The notes below the pieces were generated by a model that did no database searches, was not told the DNA's origin, and saw nothing but the letters and a program-made list of their open reading frames with translations. Positions 7,994-14,569 of a DNA stretch of 64,000 bases are shown piece after piece. The first letter of the stretch is position 1. Each line of letters starts with the position of its first letter. The translations under genes and the position numbers were made by a program. Origin of the DNA: Chloracidobacterium sp. (GTDB lineage Bacteria; Acidobacteriota; Blastocatellia; Pyrinomonadales; Pyrinomonadaceae); the NCBI GenBank assembly GCA_016715795.1, contig JADJXP010000002.1, positions 1,054,001 through 1,118,000 on the forward strand. Reading direction: 5' to 3'.

Positions 7994-8381
7994 TACGCAC
8001 ATATTTCTTTGGATCTGTAGAAATGAGCCTCGACTCCCGGATAAAGCGATCGCGTTCGTCGAAAATATCGATCGCAACAGGTTCTATCTCTCAGACGTAA
8101 GCGCTTGGGAGGCGGCAATAAAATATGGTCAAGGGAGGCTACACCTACCCGAGGCTCCTGAGCGATTTTTCCCTGACCGGGTGAGACGTGCGGGTTATAC
8201 TCATCTTCCGATTGACCTGACGCACGTTACAAACGTGCATGGCCTGCCGCCGATACATCGTGATCCGTTCGACCGGCTGCTTGTCTCGCAGGCCAAACTC
8301 GAGGATATGACGTTGCTCTCCGAGGATGCGGTATTCGACCAATACGATGTCGATACCATAAGACTCCGTGACATTTCCTGA
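7974..8381 (+). CDS. PIN-domain ribonuclease toxin (VapC-like)
   Basis: PIN toxins are metal-dependent RNases that cut specific tRNA or rRNA sites. The 135-aa protein has the expected acidic residues in order: LIDTHIFLW, SAWEAAIK, HRDPFDRLLVSQA and LSEDAVFDQY. This form (COG3744-type) is usually paired with Phd/YefM antitoxins, as here. ATG at 7974 or 7977 lies inside the antitoxin end. The stop overlaps the metG start as TGATG, so the toxin-antitoxin pair and metG are on one transcript. Confidence 0.85.
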   Translation: MMKILIDTHIFLWICRNEPRLPDKAIAFVENIDRNRFYLSDVSAWEAAIKYGQGRLHLPEAPERFFPDRVRRAGYTHLPIDLTHVTNVHGLPPIHRDPFDRLLVSQAKLEDMTLLSEDAVFDQYDVDTIRLRDIS

Positions 8382-10447
8382 TGGCCGACACCTTTTACAT
8401 CACAACCCCGATCTACTACGCCAACAGCCTGCCCCATCTGGGGCATCTGTATACGACCATCGTGGCGGACGTGCTTCAAAGGCATAAGCGGCAGCGGGGG
8501 TTTGAGACTTATTTCCTGACCGGAACCGACGAGCACGGCATTAACATCCAACGTGCGGCCGAGCGTGAGGGAAGGACCCCGCAGGAGCAGGTTGACTACA
8601 TTTCTGGCGAATTAAAGCGAATGTTCGCGGATTTTCGGCTCGATGGCGAGCACGGCGGCTATGACGTGTTTATGCGCACGAGCGAACCGTTCCATTACGC
8701 CGGTGTGCAGCATTTATGGCGTGAGATCGCGAAAAACAAGACGCCCAAAGGGAGTGAGCCGATTTACAAAGGCTTTTATGAGGGCTGGTTCTGTGCTCCG
8801 TGTGCGGCCTTTAAGACCGAGGACGAATACACGACGCCGGAGGGTTCGGATGTGCCGAATTGCCTCATTCACGAGCGTCCGCTGGACCAAATAGCCGAGG
8901 AAAGCTGGTTTTTCCGTCTTTCGGACTATGAAGAATGGCTCATTGATGTGATAGAAAGTACGGACGGTCTCGTCCGGCCGGATGCTCGGAAAAACGAGGT
9001 TTTGGCCTTTATTCGCCGAGGTTTACAGGATCTTTCGATCAGCCGGCTCAAATCGTCCGTCTCATGGGGCATTCCTGTGCCCGACGACGAAGGTCACGTG
9101 ATGTACGTCTGGCTCGACGCGCTCTCAAACTATATAACTGCAATAGGTTACGGGAATGACGAGCGTTCGGGTTTGGACAAATACTGGCCCGCGGTTCATT
9201 TGGTCGGTAAGGACATCCTGCGTTTTCATACGGTTTACTGGTTTTCGTTCCTCCACGCCGCTGGGCTTGTCCTGCCAACGAGTGTTTATGCTCACGGAAT
9301 GTGGCTGGATGCGGACGGCCGTAAGATGAGTAAAACCATAGGTAACGTGATAGAAGTTGATGTATTACATCAATACTTCCAGGTCGATGCAGTGCGTTAC
9401 TTTGTGCTGCGCGATATGGTCTTTGGCCAGGATGGCAAGTTTGGCTACGAAAACCTCATCGAACGCGCCAACGCAGACCTCGCGAGCGGCCTCGGGAACA
9501 TGGCGAGCCGCACGTTCTCGATGATCACCAAGTACCGTGACGGCGCGATCCCGGACGGTAAGATCAGTGAGGAAAATTACATCAACGCCAAGCGAGCGGG
9601 CATAAATCCTGACGATCAAGAGCTGGTGTCGATCCTCGGGCACGCTCGGGGCGAGTTTTTGCGGCGGTTCGAGAATTTCGAGTTCAGCCAGGCCCTCGAA
9701 ACGCTTTGGACCGTCATCGCCCGCATCGACAAGATGATCTCCGACGCAAAGCCGTGGGAACTGATCAAAGACGACAAACAGGCCGAAACCCTCAACGCCG
9801 TCCTTTATCGGGCGAGCGAAACACTCCGCTGGCTCTCGATCCTGCTCTATCCCGTTATGCCCGAATCGGCTCAGAGTATCTACGCCCAGATCGGCCTCGA
9901 CGACGATATTTCGAAATTCGATCCCTCCAACCTCGCATGGGGCGGCCTCGCCGCCGCGACAAAGATCGGCGAAACCGTCGCGGTGTTCCCGCGAATAGAC
10001 AAACACAAAGTTATGAATGAGATACAGTCAGAACCACCTGCGGTAGCGGGTGGCTTAACCCCCAAGACCGACAAGCCTGCAGGCGAGACGCCTGCGGTCC
10101 AGTCAGAAGAGCCGAGCTATGTCACCATCGACGATTTCATCAAGGTCGAACTCCGCGTCGGCGAGATCAAGGTCGCAGAAAAGGTGCCCGACGCCGACAA
10201 ACTGCTGCGTTTCGAGGTGGATCTTGGTGAAGAAAGCCCGCGCCAGATCCTCGCCGGCCTCGCCGAGTGGTACGACCCTGAAAAGCTTATCGGCCGCAAG
10301 GTCGTCGTCGTCGCCAACCTAAAACCCCGCAAAATGCGCGGCCTCGAATCCCAAGGCATGATCTGCGCCGCCTCCCTGACCGAGGACGATACGCCGGCGA
10401 TCGCGACGTTCCTGGAGGATGTGAAGATCGGAGCTAGGTTGAAATAG
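8381..10447 (+). CDS. metG: Methionyl-tRNA synthetase with C-terminal tRNA-binding domain
   Basis: It charges initiator and elongator tRNA-Met. The 688-aa protein has the HIGH-like motif YYANSLPHLGHLYTT at residues 10-25, a zinc-knuckle region (GWFCAPCAAF with NCLIHERPL downstream), the KMSKT form of KMSKS near residue 315, an anticodon-binding helical domain at about 380-540, and an EMAP/Trbp111-like OB fold at about 580-688 (IDDFIKVELRVGEI to MRGLESQGMICAAS). The linker between the last two domains holds a repeat insertion (10025-10108). The gene starts 1 nt inside the PIN toxin stop and ends flush against brnT. Confidence 0.95.
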   Translation: MADTFYITTPIYYANSLPHLGHLYTTIVADVLQRHKRQRGFETYFLTGTDEHGINIQRAAEREGRTPQEQVDYISGELKRMFADFRLDGEHGGYDVFMRTSEPFHYAGVQHLWREIAKNKTPKGSEPIYKGFYEGWFCAPCAAFKTEDEYTTPEGSDVPNCLIHERPLDQIAEESWFFRLSDYEEWLIDVIESTDGLVRPDARKNEVLAFIRRGLQDLSISRLKSSVSWGIPVPDDEGHVMYVWLDALSNYITAIGYGNDERSGLDKYWPAVHLVGKDILRFHTVYWFSFLHAAGLVLPTSVYAHGMWLDADGRKMSKTIGNVIEVDVLHQYFQVDAVRYFVLRDMVFGQDGKFGYENLIERANADLASGLGNMASRTFSMITKYRDGAIPDGKISEENYINAKRAGINPDDQELVSILGHARGEFLRRFENFEFSQALETLWTVIARIDKMISDAKPWELIKDDKQAETLNAVLYRASETLRWLSILLYPVMPESAQSIYAQIGLDDDISKFDPSNLAWGGLAAATKIGETVAVFPRIDKHKVMNEIQSEPPAVAGGLTPKTDKPAGETPAVQSEEPSYVTIDDFIKVELRVGEIKVAEKVPDADKLLRFEVDLGEESPRQILAGLAEWYDPEKLIGRKVVVVANLKPRKMRGLESQGMICAASLTEDDTPAIATFLEDVKIGARLK
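10025..10108. repeat. REP-like hairpin insertion in metG flanked by 9-bp direct repeats
   Basis: CAGTCAGAA occurs at 10025-10033 and again at 10100-10108. The 66 nt between them contain CCACC...GGGTGG, the palindrome GCCTGCAGGC and the hairpin CAGGCGAGACGCCTG. Insert plus one copy is 75 nt (25 codons), so the frame is kept; it encodes a PPAVAGG-type segment in an interdomain linker. Confidence 0.75.
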
Positions 10448-10729
10448 ATGCAATTTGAATGGGATCAAGAAAAGGCAGCCCTGAATCTGAGAAAGCATGG
10501 AGTTGGCTTTGATGAAGCGAAAACCGTATGGGACGATCTTTTCCACATTGATCTTTTTGACCATTTGCATTCCGTCGATGAGAATCGCTTTCTGATGGTG
10601 GGCGAGTCGAGCAGCGGCAGGCTCCTGATTATTTCTTATACCGAACGCGAAAACCGCGTTAGAATAATTAGTGTAAGGGAACTAACTCCGCGAGAACGAA
10701 GAGATTATGAGCACGGATACTTTGAATGA
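10448..10729 (+). CDS. brnT: BrnT-family ribonuclease toxin
   Basis: BrnT is a RelE-fold RNase toxin. The 93-aa protein matches the family throughout: FEWDQEKAALNLRKHGVGF at the N-terminus, the central strand RLLIISYTERENRVRIISV and the C-terminal RELTPRERRDYE. Length is typical. ATG follows the metG stop with no gap, and no separate promoter is evident, so it is probably read through from metG. The next small gene overlaps it by 23 nt, as a cognate antitoxin would. Confidence 0.88.
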   Translation: MQFEWDQEKAALNLRKHGVGFDEAKTVWDDLFHIDLFDHLHSVDENRFLMVGESSSGRLLIISYTERENRVRIISVRELTPRERRDYEHGYFE

Positions 10730-10922
10730 TGACCTGCGGCCCGAGTACGATCTGACTCAGTTCAAGGTCAGGCGCGTGGGTGAAGGGCGTCGGCTAATGA
10801 ACCAGATCCAACTTGACGTGGATGTTGCAAAGGTCTTTCCTACCTCTGAGTCAGTCAACGAGGCGCTTCGCTTTCTCATTCGCATCACCAAGCAGAACAA
10901 TTCCGAGATCGTTCCTGAATGA
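10707..10922 (+). CDS. Probable antitoxin partner of BrnT
   Basis: This 71-aa protein occupies the BrnA position after brnT and overlaps it by 23 nt. It is not a classical BrnA by eye. The C-terminal half, VFPTSESVNEALRFLIRI, resembles the ribbon-helix-helix-like end found in many short antitoxins, and the acidic N-terminus (TDTLNDDLRPEYDL) could cover the toxin. The stop overlaps the tatD start as ATGA. The assignment rests on position and general form. Confidence 0.55.
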   Translation: MSTDTLNDDLRPEYDLTQFKVRRVGEGRRLMNQIQLDVDVAKVFPTSESVNEALRFLIRITKQNNSEIVPE

Positions 10923-11728
10923 TCCTCATCGATTCGCACTGCCACATCGACGGTGAGCATTTTGATGCGGACCGGGACGAGGTTGTCCAGCGGGCTAGGG
11001 ACGCCGGTGTTGAGCTGATGCTCAATGTCGGTACGGGCGATCCGCGGACGGACGATTTTGAGCGGGCGGTTGCCGTAGCTGAAAAATATCCATGCGTTTA
11101 CGCCAGTGTCGGCGTGCATCCGCATGACGCGAAGCTTTACGACGACGCTGCGGAAGAGCATCTGATTGGTTTGACCAAAAGTGAAAAGGTCATCGCCTGG
11201 GGCGAGATCGGTCTGGATTTTTATTACGATCACAGCCCGCGCGACGTGCAGGTCAAGGTCTTTCGGCGGCAGATCAGGACGGCAAAGCGGTTGGGGCTGC
11301 CGATAATCGTTCACAGCCGCGATGCAAATGACGAGACGGTCGAGATATTGACCGAGGAATATTCCGGAATAACTGATAACAGAGAACTGATAACTGATAA
11401 CAGGCCGGGCGTGATGCATTGTTTTGGCGGAACGCCGGAGATGGCTGAGGCCTTGATACGGATCGGTTTTCTGATCTCGTTCGCGGGGAATGTGACGTTC
11501 AAAAAGGCCGATAACCTGCGCGACGCGGCCCGAGTGGTTCCGCTCGACAGGCTGCTTGTCGAGACCGATTGCCCGTTCCTGACGCCGGTGCCGCATCGCG
11601 GGAAACGTAATGAGCCATCGTTTGTGGTTCACACCGCCCAATTCCTGGCTGACCTCTATTGTGTGGACTTCGCGGCACTGGCCGAACAGACGACAAGGAA
11701 CTTTCACCGCCTTTTCAGAATCAACTAG
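10919..11728 (+). CDS. tatD: TatD-family metal-dependent deoxyribonuclease
   Basis: TatD proteins are TIM-barrel 3'-5' exonucleases acting in DNA repair and clearance. The 269-aa protein has all metal motifs: IDSHCHID, GEIGLDFYYDHSP, IVHSRDA, MHCFGG and ETDCPFLTPVPHRGKRNEP. Between the fourth barrel strand and MHCFGG lies an unusual segment, SGITDNRELITDNR, encoded by a tandem repeat (11371-11401) that looks inserted. It starts inside the preceding antitoxin stop (ATGA). Downstream is a spacer with a CTCTGCG-type repeat, then yajQ. Confidence 0.92.
   Translation: MILIDSHCHIDGEHFDADRDEVVQRARDAGVELMLNVGTGDPRTDDFERAVAVAEKYPCVYASVGVHPHDAKLYDDAAEEHLIGLTKSEKVIAWGEIGLDFYYDHSPRDVQVKVFRRQIRTAKRLGLPIIVHSRDANDETVEILTEEYSGITDNRELITDNRPGVMHCFGGTPEMAEALIRIGFLISFAGNVTFKKADNLRDAARVVPLDRLLVETDCPFLTPVPHRGKRNEPSFVVHTAQFLADLYCVDFAALAEQTTRNFHRLFRIN
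11371..11401. repeat. AACTGATAAC tandem repeat inside tatD
   Basis: AACTGATAAC occurs at 11371-11380 and 11385-11394, followed directly by TGATAAC at 11395-11401. Read on the minus strand the unit is TTATCAGTT, the same kind of word that forms dispersed intergenic repeats in several phyla. It keeps the tatD frame. Confidence 0.7.
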
Positions 11729-11772
11729 TTTCTGTAACTTCTCTGCGTTCTCCGTGCTCTCTGTGGCAAAAT
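11729..11772. repeat. CTCTGCG-type dispersed repeat
   Basis: The spacer between tatD and yajQ consists of pyrimidine-rich words (CTCTGCG, TTCTCCGTG, CTCTCTGTGGC). They match those of the hairpin elements at 25344-25454 and 29085-29180, here without the second arm. Confidence 0.65.
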
Positions 11773-11780
11773 AACCCCTT

Positions 11781-12275
11781 ATGGCAAAAGAAAATTCATT
11801 CGATATCGTGTCTAAGACCGACTACGCTGAGGTCACGAACGCGATCCACCAGACGACCAAAGAGGTGTCACAGCGGTTCGATTTTAAGGGCAGCCGCGCC
11901 ACCGTCGAACTGCAGGGCAAGGACCTGATGCTGTCAGCCGAGGACGAGACCAAGCTGCGGAATATGAACGATATTCTTCAGTCAAAGCTCGTAAAACGCG
12001 GCGTTTCGCTCAAAGCCCTCGATTATCAGAAGATCGAACCGGCCGCGGGCGGCACTGTCCGTCAGGCTGTCAAAGTCCAGCAGGGAATCCCGATCGAGAA
12101 GGCCAAAGAGGTCGTTCGATTCATCAAAGATGCCAAATTTAAGGTCCAGGCCTCGATCCAGGGCGAAACCGTCCGCGTCTCCGGCAAAGACCGCGACACG
12201 CTGCAGCAGGTGATCGCGGCATTGAAGGGTAAAGACTTCGGCATCGATATGACGTTCGATAATTACAGGAATTAA
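11781..12275 (+). CDS. yajQ: YajQ-family nucleotide-binding protein
   Basis: YajQ proteins have two ferredoxin-like folds; members in Xanthomonas bind cyclic di-GMP and act with transcription factors, and others bind RNA or nucleotides. The 164-aa sequence matches the family end to end (FDIVSKTDYAEVTNAI, RFDFKGS, QGIPIEKAKEVVRFIKD, VRVSGKDRDTLQQVI). Length is standard. Together with the damaged PilZ gene at 5 kb it is one of two possible cyclic di-GMP readers here. It is preceded by a repeat spacer and followed by the GxxExxY locus. Confidence 0.92.
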   Translation: MAKENSFDIVSKTDYAEVTNAIHQTTKEVSQRFDFKGSRATVELQGKDLMLSAEDETKLRNMNDILQSKLVKRGVSLKALDYQKIEPAAGGTVRQAVKVQQGIPIEKAKEVVRFIKDAKFKVQASIQGETVRVSGKDRDTLQQVIAALKGKDFGIDMTFDNYRN

Positions 12276-12300
12276 TAACCGCGAAATACGCGAAAAAGGC
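12276..12300. repeat. Left inverted repeat of the GxxExxY locus
   Basis: TAACCGCGAAATA is followed by CGCGAAAAAGGC (12289-12300). The reverse complement of TAACCGCGAAAAAGGC stands at 12767-12782 on the other side of the gene, giving inverted flanks 6 nt before the start and 8 nt after the stop. Confidence 0.65.
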
Positions 12301-12305
12301 GAAAG

Positions 12306-12758
12306 ATGGCTGAATTGATCTTTAAGGATGAGAGTTATGCCATTATGGGAGCGTGTTTCGAAGTGTATAAGGACAAGGGATGCGGCTTTCTTGAGGCGGT
12401 TTATGAGGAGTGTCTTGCGATCGAGTTCGAACACCGCAGTATTCCGTATCTGGGACAGCAGGAATTGAGTCTCTTCTATCGCGAGCGGAGGTTGACCAGT
12501 ATCTATAAACCGGATTTCGTTTGTTTCGACAAGATTATTGTTGAGATCAAAGCAGTTCAATCGCTTGCCGATGAGCATCGTGCTCAAGTGATGAATTATC
12601 TTAAGGCAACCGGCTACGACCTGGCCCTTCTCGTGAACTTCGGTCACTATCCCAAAGTCCAGTACGAAAGAATAGTCGCGTCCGAAACTCTTCGCTTGCA
12701 GGCGCAAGCGAAACACGAACGAAACCACCGAAATATTGCCAACACAGATCGTATTTAG
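12306..12758 (+). CDS. GxxExxY-family protein (PD-(D/E)XK nuclease-like), unknown role
   Basis: This 150-aa protein shows the family signature GCGFLEAVYEECLAIEF (GxxExxY), followed by a nuclease-like core: KPDFVCFDKIIVEIKAVQSL, where D, E and K sit as in PD-(D/E)XK folds, then HRAQVMNYLKATGYDLALLVNFG. The biological role of the family is not known; members are often multicopy and patchy. The C-terminal tail (LQAQAKHERNHRNIA) is basic. The gene is tightly bracketed by inverted repeats and separates yajQ from the polyprenyl synthase, which suggests an inserted element rather than an operon member. Confidence 0.82.
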   Translation: MAELIFKDESYAIMGACFEVYKDKGCGFLEAVYEECLAIEFEHRSIPYLGQQELSLFYRERRLTSIYKPDFVCFDKIIVEIKAVQSLADEHRAQVMNYLKATGYDLALLVNFGHYPKVQYERIVASETLRLQAQAKHERNHRNIANTDRI

Positions 12759-12766
12759 ATATTTTA

Positions 12767-12782
12767 GCCTTTTTCGCGGTTA
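12767..12782. repeat. Right inverted repeat of the GxxExxY locus
   Basis: GCCTTTTTCGCGGTTA is the reverse complement of the left flank. It lies 8 nt after the GxxExxY stop and ends 8 nt before the next start codon, so it occupies the whole leader of the polyprenyl synthase gene. Confidence 0.65.
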
Positions 12783-12790
12783 ACTTCTTC

Positions 12791-13807
12791 ATGCAACGAT
12801 TCGCACTCGCAAAAGGTCAATCACTGCCGGCATCGGCCGCTCGCGCTTTTGACGTGATCGGCCGCGAGATGTCGCTTGTCGAGGCCGAGTATGAGCGGCA
12901 GGTGTCATCGAATATTCAAGTTGTCAATTATTTGGGCGATTATGTTCGCTCGTCAGGCGGGAAGCGGATCAGGCCGGCGTTGTTGATAATGGCGAATTAC
13001 GCCGTCGGCGGTCGTGGCGATGCGGAGAACGTCATTCGGCTGGCGACGGTGATGGAGATGCTCCACACGGCGACGCTGGTGCACGACGACATTATTGATA
13101 ACGCAGATATCCGCCGAAACAGGTCGTCGGTAAATGCGAGGTTTGGTAATCAAACGGCCGTGCTGATGGGCGACTGGCTGTATATGTCGGCATTTGAGAC
13201 GACGGTTAAGGAGCGCTCGCTCGACATACTTGACATACTGACGCGGCTGACGCGCAAGATGACCGAGGGAGAACTGATACAGCTCACGCGCATCGGACGC
13301 ATCGACATTACAGAAGAAGAATATCTCGACATACTTCGGCGCAAGACGGCGTTCCTGTTCTCGGCCTGTGGCGAGGTCGGAGCGATCCTCGGCGGGGCGG
13401 ACGATGAACGGCGGGCGGCCCTTCGTGATTTTGGGATGGAATTGGGAATTGCATTCCAGTTGGCGGACGATCTGCTTGACCTCACCGGCGAAACGCAGCA
13501 GCTCGGAAAGGCGGCCGGTTCGGACCTGATCGAGGGCAAAGTAACCCTGCCGCTTATATATCTGCTTAAGGAATATCCCGACGTTAAGCAGGATATTGAA
13601 CGCATAATGTTCGACGGGGAATATGCGCAGGTTTCACGAGAGGATGTGCGGCAATTGCTGGCGAGTAAGGGCGTTCTTGACGGCGTTCGGACACGAATCG
13701 CGGGCCATGCCGAGGCCGCGAGAAAAAGTCTTGCAGTTTTGCCGGAATCAGAGTATCGTTCTTGTCTGGAGACGACTTTGCAATTCGTGATGGCCAGAAA
13801 TAGTTAG
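12791..13807 (+). CDS. Long-chain polyprenyl diphosphate synthase
   Basis: It elongates isoprenoid diphosphates with isopentenyl diphosphate to make the side chain of respiratory quinones or a similar lipid. The 338-aa protein carries the conserved SGGKRIRPALL, first aspartate-rich motif LVHDDIIDNADIRR, and second motif FQLADDLLDLTG. Length and motifs match IspB/HepT-type octaprenyl or heptaprenyl synthases; product chain length cannot be read reliably. The GxxExxY right repeat replaces any clear ribosome site upstream. Confidence 0.9.
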   Translation: MQRFALAKGQSLPASAARAFDVIGREMSLVEAEYERQVSSNIQVVNYLGDYVRSSGGKRIRPALLIMANYAVGGRGDAENVIRLATVMEMLHTATLVHDDIIDNADIRRNRSSVNARFGNQTAVLMGDWLYMSAFETTVKERSLDILDILTRLTRKMTEGELIQLTRIGRIDITEEEYLDILRRKTAFLFSACGEVGAILGGADDERRAALRDFGMELGIAFQLADDLLDLTGETQQLGKAAGSDLIEGKVTLPLIYLLKEYPDVKQDIERIMFDGEYAQVSREDVRQLLASKGVLDGVRTRIAGHAEAARKSLAVLPESEYRSCLETTLQFVMARNS

Positions 13808-13851
13808 ACTGTTACTTTAAGTGAGTTGTTAAGCTCTCTATTTTCAACACT

Positions 13852-14475
13852 ATGGATGAGAATCTTATAGCAACACTTGAGCAATCGCTTAGGCAGACCC
13901 GCAATGCCCAGAACCGCCTGATTGGCCGTCTTCGCGAAGCCGAGAATGAGGTTGAGATGCTCCGGCTTGAGATCGGAGCGCTTGAGAATAGTGCGGCGCA
14001 GACGGAGAAGGCCATCGATAGTCTTCTGGTAGCGATGCGTTCCGGCTCGCGACCCTCGGGCCTTGGGACGGCCCCAACGATCATTGATGAACCAAACGAG
14101 GTCTTTCCGCTGAGTCTTGGCAGACGTCCGGCCGCTGACCCTTTAAGCGCTCCCGGGCGTGATAACACCGTAACCTATCTGAACCAGAATCAGCACCGCA
14201 ATATCCCATCCATCCGAAACCAATTCGAGCCGGTGAGCAATCGCTTTGCTGACCGGACGATCACGCAGGCATGCACACTGCTGCTTAGAGAGGCAGCAGG
14301 GCCGCTGCACGTGAACGAGCTTTATAACCTGCTCATCGCCGGCGGTATGAAATTTAAGGGCAACAATCCCACGATCTCGGTCGCCGTGTCGCTCAGCCGC
14401 AACCGTCGATTTCGAAAGGTTGGCCCGGGCACCTTTGATCTCGTCATGCGCGAGGCCATTCAGGCAGCCTCCTAG
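13852..14475 (+). CDS. Coiled-coil protein with C-terminal HARE-HTH-like domain
   Basis: The 207-aa protein starts with a charged heptad-like helix (residues 5-65: NRLIGRLREAENEVEMLRLE and so on), then a flexible Pro/Arg-rich linker. The C-terminal winged-helix-like segment at about 133-200 includes TITQACTLLLREAAGPLHVN, ELYNLLIAGGMKFKGNNPTI and FRKVGPGTFDL. The last part resembles the HARE-HTH domain, found in chromatin proteins, RNA polymerase delta subunits and restriction enzymes. Function is unknown. It is a single gene between the prenyl synthase and a secreted protein. Confidence 0.55.
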   Translation: MDENLIATLEQSLRQTRNAQNRLIGRLREAENEVEMLRLEIGALENSAAQTEKAIDSLLVAMRSGSRPSGLGTAPTIIDEPNEVFPLSLGRRPAADPLSAPGRDNTVTYLNQNQHRNIPSIRNQFEPVSNRFADRTITQACTLLLREAAGPLHVNELYNLLIAGGMKFKGNNPTISVAVSLSRNRRFRKVGPGTFDLVMREAIQAAS

Positions 14476-14500
14476 ACTTATCATTTAACTGTTTCAGACC

Positions 14501-14529
14501 TTGCATTTCGGTGTAAAACGGCGTAGAAA
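14501..14529 (+). promoter_or_regulatory. Candidate promoter of the LVIVD/FG-GAP protein gene
   Basis: TTGCAT (14501-14506) and TAGAAA (14524-14529) are 17 nt apart. A ribosome site GGAGG at 14559-14563 lies 6 nt before ATG 14570. Confidence 0.4.
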
Positions 14530-14569
14530 GGTTAGGTTATATTTCTATTCCGCCCACTGGAGGACTCGT

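Noticed and set aside
10757..11707. Long minus-strand frame opposite tatD
   Set aside because: It has no family features; its VISYQFSVISYS segment is the antisense translation of the AACTGATAAC repeat, and tatD on the other strand has every catalytic motif.
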